A stretch of 64,000 nucleotides of DNA from Symbiodinium kawagutii (taxonomy: Eukaryota; Sar; Dinophyceae; Suessiales; Symbiodiniaceae), in assembly GCA_009767595.1 (NCBI GenBank), contig VSDK01013356.1, positions 27,574 to 91,573 of the forward strand, written 5' to 3'. Positions 14,801 through 28,802 of the stretch are shown piece by piece; position 1 is the first letter of the stretch, and every line of letters begins with the position of its first letter. The notes under the pieces were generated by a model, which searched no databases, was not told where the DNA came from, and was given only the letters and a program-made list of their open reading frames with translations. The position numbers and the translations under genes are program-made.

Positions 14801-17800
14801 CAGCACCTTGATTAGCCACTATCAGAATCAACCATTATGAGCCATTCTCAGCCATTAAGATCGACCACTATCAACCACTACGAATCATTCTTTACCATTA
14901 TCAACCACTATCAACCATGACTAACCACTATCAACTACTACTAGCCATTCTTTACCATTCAGATGGATGTTGGATGATGTTGGTGCTCACCAAGCCGCAG
15001 CATGTTGAGCATCTGCCAGGCCGCAAGAAGCCGGCCTTGCAGCCTTCCAGCGAAGCTCCTCGTGAGCCTGAGGACCCATGGAGCTGCTGCGGTGACGGTG
15101 ACGGTGGTTGGTCCATGGTTGGACCATCCATCCGTCTATGGACCTACCATCTACCAGTAGACGGATGGTTCTACCAACCAGTAGACAGGTGACCAGTAGA
15201 TCTGTGACCTACCAATCTACCAAGCAATCTGCCAGTCACAGAGTTTATTTTGCAAGCAATCTGTGCAATCTGTGTATGTAAAACCAAGGCGATGGAAGAC
15301 TTTTGATAAAGAACTGCCTGATTGTGCTGTTTATGATGGCCATAAGCATATTACCGCATGTTCATAGACACTTTATCGTATGTTGATACATATGGGCATA
15401 TGTATATACGTTTGACATGTGATCATGTAGACTTAGTTGAGAACATGAATGTAGCGCCGACATCGGGCGGTGCAGGAGCTGAAGTCTCCTCGACTTGCTG
15501 CGCCGGCGAGCCACTTGACTGCCGAGCACCGTATGATTACACCACGTACCGGTCACCTACCAATGCTTATGGCGATTAATCAACAAGAAATCACCAGAAC
15601 CAACGGATCAACCATTGGAGAATCATGACATGATTAAGACTGGTTGTTGACTAAGAGAAGGGGGTACTGACTTCATTGATGGGGATTTCAGCAACCGTTG
15701 AATGAATTTCTATCCAGGCATCAATGATCATCGCATGATTGAGTGATCCTCCTGTCAATCTAGCTCATGTCAATTAACTAACGAATTATATCCATCTACA
15801 TCCTACATGATCCACATGTATTTGGGGATCCTCATCAATTGACCACGATTCATATCAGGTAGTGATCACCGCCGAGGCATTGGTCTGGACCACGGCGGTT
15901 CTGGAAGCCCAACACTTGGGGTTGGGATCTCAGAGTTGGAATTCTGCCGTCGCAATCAGGGTCCAAGTAACCAACCATTATCTAACTATTTACCAACCAT
16001 TGACCAACCATCAACCAACCATCACCCAACCATGAATCAACAGATGTAGAATTTCGAATCTGACAAGTAGAACCAAGTGAAAATGTTTGAATCCGGAGAA
16101 CCGTGTTATCACTGCTGAGGACACTTCGTTTGAGTCGCCCAAGCGGCCGGCACGACGCGTCTTGGCTTCAAACCGGGACCGATCGTTTGTTTATTGCAGG
16201 AAAAACCCTGAGCCGTACATATGTGAGCTGAAGACACACGCAGGCACACATAGGATAGGCTACATACCATCATCGCTTCCTTTTGGGAGGAAACGAACCG
16301 TTGCACTCATTTATGTGCTGATGGTGCTTTAGACTTATTGGTTAGCAATCAATGTTTATCGCTGGTCATTACAAAATTGAGGATCCATCACAAGTCACGA
16401 GTTGTCATTGATATGGTGTATACAATCATTGAATTATACAATTACAAAACCAAGGCCAGGATATGACCAACATTGTTGACTGTCCTTGCGGTATGGATTG
16501 CAGTGACTGTTTGCGTAGCCATGGGATTTGGCACCAGTATCTGAGTTTCCAGGTTTTCTCCTAGTTATCAAACAACGCACTTGGCCGACTAAATGAACAT
16601 CCGCAGGGTACTCCACTTATCTTCAGTTCATTGATACTAATTCCCAATATTTTTTCACCTCTTTTGCAAGCAGTATCGTTTCGGTGAACGCTAGGGCAGT
16701 TTCATCCTAAATTGTGTGCCTTACCAAGTTGTTAGAGACCGACTCAGAGTTATCGGCTGCCGTCAGGATGGGAGCTTCGTCAGGAATGACAGGGCGAGCT
16801 GAGGGCCAAGAAGCAACGATGGGACTTCCTGAACTGAGTCCAAGAATCAACAAGACTGAAGTACATGACATGTACTCATTTTTGATGTGTACGTGTCAAT
16901 ATACGTACATATGGATAATATGCTCATAAATGTATCCTTATGTATATATATATATTATGCATATGTTCATATGTCATATACTTAGATGTATATGAATACC
17001 GAAACAATTTGGACTACTCAACCTCCAGGCCTCCCTTCTAAGAACCATCCTTTTTGTATTCCGCAGAGTGCTTGGCCGAAGTGTCCCCGGTCCTGGGGCC
17101 CCGATCCAGCGAGGATGGGGTGCTCTCTTTCGTCCCGGTCTCTTCAAGCCGTGCCATCCAAATGGGTCGACTTGGAACACACAGCGACACATGGTTTTTC
17201 CTAGAGTCAGGCGTGTGTTGTTTCATGTCCACCTACTTCCACTTGGGAAGTTTTGGAGCCAACTGGCTTATCTTAAGCCTGTTCACAATTGGAAAAAATG
17301 GAAGCTATGAGCTGCCTGACCATCTCATTCCTTTTAGGGTTTTTGGAACCACCAGTCCTTCATGTCTGACTGCTTTCTGGGATGGCCACGGTGGAGTACG
17401 ACTTCACGAAGATGTCATGATGTCTCACAAAGCCGCGTGAAAAAAGGCTGCTCAAGTGAAGACAGAGGTATGACCATTACAAATCTTGAGATCATCAAAC
17501 TGCTTGTGCAAAAATCACACATGGATTTAAAGGAGGCCTTAGGCGTGATATGGACGGCGTGTTCATTCGGGCAGGCCATAGCTCCATAGTAGCCCTATTT
17601 CAGCTGTGAAACCTGAGAATTTTCTCGGTTGTTAATAGTGGTTCAGCTACTCAGGTGTATGTTGGGACCAACATCAGTGAGATCTGTCCTCCGTTGATGG
17701 TGTTCGGATCGACAATAGCAAGAGACATAAGAGACACACTGGCTGTAGTGGATATGTTCCTGTGGCATTCAGAGAACCCCCAGGCAGATGTCACTTGGCA

Positions 17801-20800
17801 CCCGGGAATTGCTTGGAAACGAATGTTGCGATGACCCCCTGTGGTTGAGGTTGACCGTGCAGGAGGAGACCCTGGCTGAGGCTCGGCATCGGCTCAGACT
17901 AGGGAGATTCTTGTCGTTTGGAGTGGCCAGTTGTTGGCGGACACAAAAACGGCAGTGGTCCGTTGCCAGGGGATCAGAGGACAGCGCACAGCCGTGTTGT
18001 CAAACCAGAGTTCCTTTCAACTTAAAGCGCCCAGGGGCCCACAGGTCTTTGCGATGTCTACCTATGGGCATGTGAATGGGCATTCCTTGTGCAGTACGGG
18101 CAGATCCTTACCATCGGTACTGATCATGGCCCAGTCTCCCCAACAGAACTGCACAGATGTCATCAGATGCAGCGCCGTGAGAGGCGGGTCTCGGCAGTCC
18201 GGTGAAGATCGAAGGGCAAGTGGCTGGATCCCAAGCAACGCTGATGTCAAGTGATGAATGTCAATGGGAATCAAAATTACTGTATTGGAAGCTCTGAAAA
18301 CATCACCCTATCCTTCAGAAGGAACACTATGTTGAAATACGTTGAAGCTGTTGATACTCTTGATTTATTTGGCTTTGAAACCTCGTAAGCAGGATTTCAG
18401 AAAAAAAAACACGAAAATAATGAACAAGTGGAGATGAACATGGTATGTGCGGGTGAACGGCTGGATTGAACGTCTGAAGTATGCGGGTGAACGGGTGGAC
18501 TGAAATTGTGAAGTGTGCGGGTGTACGTGTGCAATGCACGTAATTGCGCTGACATGTTCGGTTGACTGGGGCACTCGTCCATCAACACGTCCATTTTTGA
18601 CACGTACACTTTCAAGCCTATATTTTCCTGCAAACATACCCTAAAATCTGAGCATGCTCACTCACAAGGCCGTATTTTCCGAAAATATAGCCCTACAAAT
18701 GAACATGTGAAAATGAACATGTGAAAACCAGGACGTGTCCGGCACGGTCACAAATTAAGCACTCGCGCACACCTGCATATCCACTGGCCCATGCACATGC
18801 ACATGCACTCGCACACCCGCACGTTCACTTGCGCACCATACCCGCTCACTTATAAACACCGGCACGCGCACTCGTTCATTCTACATGCACACCCTCCTCG
18901 TGCAGTATTTCGTAAAACCATCAAAGAACCCCTATTTGCAAAGTTTTGGAGCAAATAACTCTTGATCCACGATGCCAACTCCATTCAATTTTGTTGAAAG
19001 GCTTGGTGGAGAGCTTCACAGAAAAGGCCTGCCCACAGCTTCACCCTGCATTGCACTTTCCTCGCACATCCTTCCACTACCTTCTTGCTTACAAAGTCCT
19101 TCGCAACACATTGACTTTGCCAAGCATTGCGTCATTCATGATTTATGGGGCTTCGCATCAGATTTTCTTGACGCCCAGTTTATGTGACACATTAATCTTT
19201 GCGCCACTCACATGACTCAAATGTGCATTTTTGCAGAACGACAAACTTCAAAGGACAAACGCAAAAACGTAAATTTGCAAACTTTGCAAACTCAACTATT
19301 CTTGCTCTCAAAAAATACTTCTTGTTTGCGTGGTCGGTGTGGAGCAGCGCAGTCCAGCGGTCGCAATCGACTGTCAGATAACTGCGGCCGTCCTGTGCAG
19401 CAATGGGAGACCATTGAAGGCCTGAACTCGGTAGAGGTCCTCCCGAAAAAGACCTGCGTTCGTGCCTGTGTGCTTTGCTTTCTGACTTGGATCAACAAGA
19501 ACTCTGGTTTTTAGATCTTCAACTTGCACTGCAACTTGCACTGTAACTTGCACTATTGGAGTATGGCACCAAAGTTTCCTTTGCGAATCGAGGTTGTTTT
19601 GTGGAATGTTTGTGCTTGACTCTGACTCCAAACAGCTTTCCTAGCCAATTAGCCACTTCCATTCACACTTACTAGCATTTTTTCTCCAACACACTTTCGA
19701 AGTTCAATATATTTACAATCCATCCTCTGCGCAATTTTTACTTCCGAAGTCCTTCTGTTCCTGGTTCCTCGGATTCCACGTTCCCTTCTAAGTTGCTTTG
19801 CGCTTGTATGCACTTGCCCTTGCATTTCAATTTGCAGGACATACCTGCAATTTATCCTTTGTGCTACTTCCTTGACTTGCAATTCTTGGTGGTGGTTGTT
19901 TCTCCGTTGCTCAGCCTTGCGCAAAAGTTTCCTACACACAAAACATACATCAACGCGTATGGAGTCTTACATCCGTTCTTGTCTTGCTGGCTTGCTGATA
20001 AAACTTCATTGGCCTTGATGCTCAGACACATCTGGTTCTTTCCAGATAAATCATATAGATGTCTACCAATCCAATTTCCTTAGTGGCATTGATAATTTTT
20101 GGGTGGTCGGGGGTGCTGCACTTTGATGAACCTCAGAATCGATAGCCAACTTTCAGGTAGAGTAGTGTGGTCGGAACCCCCAAGGTGATCGATGACTCCC
20201 ACAACGAGCAGGCTGGATTCTCAGTAGCTTCAGCATGTCACAATGAGGGCGACTGAGAGTTCAGAACGCAGACTGGCCAGATTGAGGCGCGTGCGGATCT
20301 ACCTATACATGGTATCTTATGTGTATACATTTCTATATAATTATTATAATAGTATACACATGTATCTATCTATGTACATGCATATGTAAACAAATAAGTA
20401 TTTACATATATACATATGTCTATATTTCTCTATCTATATGTATATCTGTATCTATATATGTACCTTCATGTATATTTGTATCTATATCTGTATCTATTTC
20501 TATATCTATATCATATATACATGCTAACTATATACATATTACTTATATACGTGATATATACATAACATACACACATTATGTACGCAATATATACATAATG
20601 GAAACATGATATATGCATAGTATTTACATAATATATACATAATATACACATTATCCTTGCATAATATTTGCATGGTGATACTATATACAAAACATTTGCA
20701 TAATATATTTACATATATAATATTCGCATACCATATACTACAGAAGATATACATGATATATACACAATATTTGCATAATATATACTACATAAGATGTTAA

Positions 20801-23800
20801 ATATGTAAAATGTTTACACCGTATATGCATAATATGTGCATAATATATGCTACATAGCATATAGATAATATTTGCATAATATATACTACATAACATCGAT
20901 ATTATATGTCCCTGATGTTTGCATAGTGCATATATAATATATACAGCATATTTGCATAATTTATACCTGATAGTTGCATAAAATGTACTACATAATTTAT
21001 ATGATATAATACATATTACACATAATACTTGCATAGTATATATACACAATATATACATAACACATTCTTGGAGAACACGTCCATTGATTGGGGGAATTCA
21101 ATCGTCTAAAAATTGTCATCTTTAGTGCAGAGACCACTCATTTGATGTACTTGTAGCCAATCTCTAGACCACAAGCATATACAAATGTCCGATGGACCTG
21201 GACCCAACAACATACCCGGTTCCCTTTGACGGACTGCACAATCTGCAGGTGACATGTGTGTCCGTGGCCAGTGGGGCAACTTCTGAGATCCTGGGTTGAT
21301 CGACCTCGGTGAGAGGCAAGAAGATAGATGAGATATGATGAGATTGGGATGAGATTGGGATATTTATTCTCCCTCTCATACTTTAAGATTCTGTGCACGC
21401 TTCAATTCACGTTTTAGTGGCTGTTCGCTGGACTAATCCGAATGGTACAGAGCGGCGTTTGCCCGCAAAGAATAGCTCTTGAACAGCTGCAGAAGCTTTT
21501 GAGTGCCGTTGGAAGAAACTCAGCAGTGCGTTCCCCCGTTGCCGTTTGGAGAATCATGAACCCTGAGAGTTGACCGGAATTCGAGTAGAGAATTCATGAG
21601 AATCTGACAGAATCCCAAGCTCAACCAACACTTGGTCTGCAGAGTGGTTACTGTGTCGCAGCACTGGTGACCTCCCGCGGGATGTCTTGCCGGCTGCAGG
21701 ACTCACCACGTTGGCCCCAGCGAAGTTCTGTAAAGGAAAATCGCAGCAAAGTCAAAGGCGAGGGAATGAACAGTTGGGAGATGTTGGGAGTCAGTGAAAG
21801 AGTCTGAAAGAGACTAATGTGACTATGGGTCAATATTAATTAACCAACTAGTGGTGAATAACAGCCACCAATAATAGGGAAAACAATGGTCAATGAAAGG
21901 GGAACCAGGGGTACGGGGTTTTGACCCACAGCCATGTTGGAAATTCATATGAATTGATTCAATGATATCACAATAATTCTTTCTGGGAGCTGAGAATGTC
22001 ACCACTGGATGTGAACAATGTATTTAGAGTTTCCCCAATCATGAACAGACATCTAACTCTCATTGGACCTTCAAAGGGTTGGCCACGGTCACAATAACGA
22101 TCGAATTCAATCTTGCAAGTCTTACTTCCACAATTGCTTGAGACTCACTGGCATAGTGACGTGATGCCTGCTGAAAGACTACGTCCACTATTGGATGTAC
22201 CGGCACTTGTCATCAAGACAAAACCTCAGAAAATGGCATGAGAGACGACGACACAGTTGAGCAGAGAGCTGCTGGAGAATGTGTTTTTCACTGCTGGTGC
22301 TGGCCATGGCTGCGGTTCGAAATCGTTGAAATTGGCTGACTTTCCACCAGATGGTGTTTGTTTGGCACACAAGTGATTGTCAATACATTTGAGCCAGTCT
22401 GATAGCCGTTGTTACTTGTAATTCATGGCTATAGTAGCTAGTTTATCGGACACTATTGTAGCCAGAACCTGAGAAGAACTGATGCTATAATGCTATACTC
22501 TAAACGCATCATTATTCCATGTGGTGGGAGAGCCTCTTTTTTGCATGGCTCATTTGTGGTTCAGCCACCCGGCAGCCAACCATCAACCAGAGCAACTGCC
22601 CAACCACCAACTCAGCCAGCCCATTGATTTCAATTTTCTCATAATGACACTTTGATATTTATCAAGTCTGAGAAGTGTCAGATTCCTACCAATTCCTAGC
22701 ATATTCTGTCCAGGTTCTCTTTTTTGTCAAATCATATCAATCCTTTACCAGTCAATCAATCAACATCAATCAACCTCAGTCAACCATTGACCAAATCTGA
22801 TTCCTCACCTTCGCGGCTGGATGCTGTCAGCCTCCAGGCTGCACCATTCGCGTGGCCGGGCAATCTCGGTCCAGTGATGCCGGCGGGGCGACCTTGTCTG
22901 CTGAGGGACCACAGATGCTGAGCAGTTTTGTGGATGGGGAAGCCAGGCTCTGAAGTAGGATAAACATTTGTCAATCTTACATCCTTCCACCCCAAGCTGA
23001 GTGAGCCCTGCTTTATCTCACGAATTTGAACCAAGTTCCCCAACTTCGATGCTCAGCATGAGTATCATGCATGATCGTAAGAATTTGAAGACTTAATCAA
23101 AGTGTCACACATGATGCTGGCACCCCTACCTATTGATTATCATTATGTCATTAAGTGTATATCATACCTACCATATGGAGGCCTACCATCATCAATCAAG
23201 AAAGGTATATCCCTATGGTCCCTATGGATGCTATCCCTATGGATGCTATCCCAATGCATGGTATCCCTATGGATCAGTATGAGATCCCTACTCCGAAGGG
23301 TGGGATCCCCAACTCAGCAACTGCTTCACCAGGTTTCGGAGCTCACCCTGAGCTGCGGATCCTGGCCTTGCAGGGCAAATTTGAGGAGCGGGTGGTGAGG
23401 TCGATCCTGGAGCTGCGCAATGATAACCAGCATCTATATATTTGTTTTCCTATCCTATCCTATCCTATCCTATCCTATCTTATCCTATTCTATCTCATCC
23501 TATCTTATCCTATCTTATCCTATCCTATCCTATCCTATCCTATTCTATCTCATCTAAGCTAATGCAATCTGTTGGAATCTAGTGCAATCTGATGTAATCT
23601 AATTTAATCTAATCTAATCTAATCCAATCTAATCAAATCTAATCTGATATTCCAATCGAATGTAATTTTCGAATCTAGTGTAATTTTCTAATCTGATCTA
23701 AATCTAATCTAATCTAATCTCATCTGATCTAATCTAATCTAATCTAATCTGATATTCTAATCTAATGTAATTTTCTAATCTAGTCTAAATCTAGTCTAAA

Positions 23801-26800
23801 TCTAATCTAATCTAATCTAATCTAATCTAATCTCGTTTAATCTAAGCTTATTTTATCTCATCTCATCTCATTTCATGTCATCTTATCTCATCTATCTATC
23901 TATATCCATCATTTGTAAGTAATTGTGAATACGTATATAATGATGCACACATGCAAACAAAACTAAATACATGGCAATGGAGAGAGAGAGAGATGTACAT
24001 TACCATATGTCTATGCAACGTCTCAGTCCAATCATCAACAGAAATCTGTGTTTCTCAACATTTTGGGGCCGCTACCCAAGTGTGCGCCTTCCGTAAAGTC
24101 CTTGCATTCTTTGTGAAACTAGGAAGCCGCGGGTTGTCATGACCATGAGGTGAGTACTGTTTTCATCCGGCAGATGATTTGTCCTGTGCCAGGATGCTCA
24201 TGGCTCGCTTTCAGCTGCGTTTGCCGCCATGGATTTGGAATCACGAGGGTCCGCGTGGGAGAGGGGTGATGGAAGGTTTTCTTGCCTGTCAGCAAGTATG
24301 AGCGTTGTTACCGGGGGCAGTCCATCTAGCGGAATTTTTGGAAGACCAAATTTTGACATTTTGGCAGGTTAGATGATCGTTCGATTGATGCCACGTTTGA
24401 AAGCAATATCTTGCGAAACTGATGAGTGAAGATGCGTTGCCGTGAGAGGTATGTCTCCTTCGGGGACTTCCATTCTCATTTGGAGTCGGGCTCAGCTACC
24501 GATGGATCGAGGTGGCAACAGTGATGTAAGAGGCGGTTGAATGTTTGGGCACACCCAACTTGGGAAGCCCCGAAATTCCAATCAGACAATTGATCGGTCT
24601 GAACTCGTTGCAAGTTTCCACACTTCCTACTTTGGCTCGCAGCTTCCGAATTGACACGAAACAACATGCATGACTGTCATGTTCCATACAAGGAGAGAAA
24701 AAACATGGCTTTTCAATCAGTGGTCAAGGCTGTCAACCTCCTGATCTAGTCTTGACCTGTGATTTCACCGGGTTTCTACTTGGGGTTTCAACCTGCTAGC
24801 GTCTCAATTATGATGGAAGTGAATCACCGGCCCTGTTTGGAAACCACTTTCCAGTCTGCAAGAAAGAACATCCCACTTCTCTCTTGGCTCCAAGGGAGCT
24901 GTTTACAAACAATACGCTTGAACACTAACTGATCTCAGTTGCCCCAAAGCCGTGCCCGCAATGGCCACGAACGGGGTCAAAAAGACTGGGTCCGTGCTGG
25001 ATCACAGTGGCTACCTCTTCAATGAATACAGTAAAAGTCGGGGACCCCAGCAGGGACTGAGGATGATGGACCTGGAATGACCTGGACGCATTGCTTGGAT
25101 GCCCAGCTGATGGAGTTGAACAGTTTTGCAGCAGCAGTTTTTGAAGTCCTTGGTGTTCTCCGAGGCAAGGAGTATATGGTGCTCAGGGCTGGCGTGTTAC
25201 GAATTCGAACTGGGCCCAAGGGCACGGATCTGGCCGTGCTCTACATCTTCGCAGTGGGCACTGAAGTTCAACTGCTGGCGAACTGCAAACTGCAGATGCT
25301 GGGAACACATTGGTATCGTTCAGTTGCTGAGATGCTGCTCCCTGGGAGGACCAGGTTGGAAGGTTGAGGTTGGAAGGTTGAGGCCACCATAGTCCGCCCG
25401 AGTTTCTTGAGATCAGTGAGACACGCCTCAGTTTGGAGCAAAATTGTTGTGACTCTTTGTGTGCCAAGGATTCGATGTCGTGTGCCACACGCGCAAGAGC
25501 ACCTTGTTTGCTTTGCAATATTTGGACTGTTTGTAGAGTTGTGCACCCCAAGACAGTGGTTTTCGAAATCACCCCAAAGTGCCTAAAATATACCAGGCCA
25601 CTTCTTTCCTGACCACCTGTTTGAGTTGTTTGAGGAGTTTGAGGACCAGTGGACAAGTTTGGTGAACTTACACAGCTGATGTCACAAAGCCTGAAGACTC
25701 AAGATGATGTATTGCAGTGACCTCGAAGATAGGATCAATGTCACAGTCATGACACTTCAAAGTCTGCACTGAGTCTACAGCACATTGAGTCTACGCTGGT
25801 ATTATTAGCCATCATAAACCTTATCAACTTATTAACAATAGTTAAGCATAAGCTTTACAAATTCAATTTTTCGAAAGATCAACAACACTATGCCCTATGG
25901 TTTGTTCACATTTGTTCAATTTCCCCTGCATTCTTCACCATGTTTGACCATGTTTGACCATGTTTCACCGATTTTTTCGATCTCGGAACGCCGGCGCGGC
26001 TCAGGTACCTCTTCACTGCTGGTTCTGAGTCGGAGGCTGAAGCGTGGCATGACATGCTTCGAGCTCCTAGGCCGCGTGGTTGGTTGGGTTGGGATAGTCA
26101 CCAGGATGGCAAGGTGAGTCCCGCTGCATGTGTGACATGTGTGACATGTGTATAGGCCACATAGTGTGGTGATGATACATGATTGCATGTATATAATTGT
26201 GTATAGTACGTATATAGTCATACATAGACATTCAACATGTACGAAGGGCATAGCCAAGAAATAGCCATGTTCGCAGTCATACATAATGAGAATCCGTAGC
26301 GTACTCCTGCCAAGTTTGAAGGGGCACAGTCCTATAGGTTTTGGCATTGTCATTTTGCCACTGGAATGGCTTGAAGATTTGCAAATATTTGTACAGTGTC
26401 TCTGAACAGTTTGAGGGGGGCACTGCGCCCTCCTTGTATGCTGACGGCGTGGTCAAGAGCGTCNNNNNNNNNNNNNNNNNNNNNNNNNNNNNGGACCGCC
26501 GCCCCAGAAGCATTCCCCTATCCAATAGGACAATCCTCGTCCGCAGCCTTGATTTTGTTGGGGGCAAGTATTCACCAATAAGTTGATAAAGTCCCAAAAA
26601 ACACCTTTTCTTTCAGCGTATCTTCCAAATGTTTAAGCCTAAGCCATCTCTCGTGTCGTGCTTTCCAGTCTGATTCTGTCCGCTGAGGCTTCAATCAAAT
26701 CTGCTGAGAACAAGACACGAGCCTTGCTGGAACATCTATACAGCGGCTCCACCATGCACAAGTACAACTACAGCGGCTCAGCTGCATTTGATGCTTAAGC

Positions 26801-28754
26801 GCTTGCTAGTTCGGACCAGAGTTTTTCCACACCACCTCACATCTTATACAAACACACACACACACATAATCAATGCCAGAATGATTGAAGCCAAGCAGGT
26901 GCAACGGGGTTTGAACTCAGTGCAAGAGCGCCATGGACCGACCAAGTTTCAAGAACCACCAATAAGGCAACTCCAAACGATCTCGTCGATTCTTCTGGGT
27001 GCACAACGACGAGCTTTGCTGGGGCCGTGCAAAGACGGACTCCGAAGTTCAGAATGTGAACTTGAAAGAATGCCTTGGAATCGTTTATGGCCCCTTGGCC
27101 AATAGGGTGTGTGTGTGTGAGAGAGAGAGTGTATTGTTGTTTAAAAATTCTCAGATGCGGGCCGAAGCCTGGCAAAAGAGTTTCCGCTTTGTGGCGCTGG
27201 TGTTTGTGTTTTGCAAAGCAAGGAGATAGATGGAGATAGCAGACTGAACTCAGACTGAAAAGTTTTCCTATCACACGATCCCATAAACCATGCACAGCGA
27301 CGAATTCCTGGATCCCGCGTTGTGTTGCAGGTCCTATGACCACGACGTTCCAGCGCTGTGATGTTCGAGAAGATCCTGACTGGGCTTGTTTCAGTCTCCT
27401 CTTTACAGGCAGAACGTTGGATTTGGCTGTGGCTGGGGGGCTGCAAATTCACGCGTGGTTGTTGGGACTGCAGCATCTCATCTCTCAACACGGCGTGGGA
27501 TCCATGCCCATCATCTCGGAAGGGGAGTTCTACCGCAGGAAGGTGCAGTACAAGTTGATGTCTGCAGCACACAATGATGGCTTGGTTTTGAGCCGCTTCC
27601 TCATCATGAAGGTGAAGGAAGTGGGTCAGCCAAGTGGCAAGGGCTCAGCGCCTGGCAAACCAGGTGGCCTTGGTGCTGGTGCACTGGTGAGTGGTGGACC
27701 TTTGGCAAAGCCCATGCAGGTTTTCTCTCCCAAAAAAGAGAAGAAAGACAAGAAGAAGGACAAGGACTGCCGGGACTGCCGGGACTGCACGGACTGCAGG
27801 GACAGGGGTACAAGTGTGGGGCTATGGACTTTGGACGGGTGTCATACTTTGGGGCTCATCATTGATTTTCCATCGTTTATTCTGGCAGGAGATCGTTACC
27901 CAAGGCCAACATTTTTGGTTCTGGTGATGGTAGCCCTTTGTCAATAGATGTTAACAACAGACTCTATTTTACGACCTTCTTGGGATGGGCGGCCAAACGG
28001 TCAACCAGTCGTTCATTTCAGTCTTAGACTTCTTGATGGTATTGCCTGAATCAACAGCTGAACTGGACATTCGAAGAATTTCGAAGAACTGGGTCTCTGA
28101 AGTAGAATGCATTAACACCATATACCACTGGTATCCACTGGTCATTTCTAGATGATTTGGGCAAAATTCTGGACCCTGAACGCGCGGCAGAGCAACGGGT
28201 CCAAGCGGATGCTTCGTGCGTGCGGGGTTTCGAACCATGGCCCAAATGCAAGCCTAGGTGGGTAATCACTTACGGACCTAAATTTTCCTGCCGGATGGGC
28301 TGTCCATCATTGTTGATTCACATGGACCGCTGGACATTCACCATGTATGGAATTAGATTCAAAGAGATTCGATCCCTGCGCCAGTATCTACTCCTTGCAG
28401 TCGGTTTGACCAAACTATTGGTATAAACATAGCCAAACTATGCCAAAACTATTGGTATCCTACATATAAACATCGCAGTTCAAGGCTTCACCGATTGGAA
28501 CCTGCCTCCCACTGGGATGCAACGAGGGACGACGAGGGACGACGAGGGACGACGAGGGACTGCCACGTGTCTGCGAGGAGCCCCTAGACCCAGAAGCCCA
28601 GGCGCGGATCGAGGCCTTGAGAAGCCAAGTGCTGAAGCTCCAAGCCTCGTTGCGCCGCAAATGTGCTGAAGCGGATGGCCAGGCGCGGTTTCAAAGGGCA
28701 CCCATGCAACGCTCGAAGTGTAGCAGTGTAGAATTGAGATATCATGAGATATCA

Positions 28755-28802
<48 letters not shown>

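Larger units (their letters stand above)
13449..15454 (+). other. Intron with microsatellites and CAACCA tracts
   Basis: Holds catgcatg/catacata microsatellites (14206-14392), a degenerate AACCACTATC tract (14815-14965) and a hairpin (15128-15168). Confidence 0.6.

Noticed and set aside
23570-23900. Internal telomere repeat
   Set aside because: The unit is AATCT, not TTTAGGG or its complement.
25183-25656. Minus-strand ORF of 157 residues
   Set aside because: Lies opposite the PH1 core exon; composition is ordinary and no motif is seen.
24950-27764. FERM or MyTH4 domain, as in plant KCBP
   Set aside because: Both folds read as PH domains (invariant Trp helix, RRFFWV motif); no MyTH4 signature found upstream.
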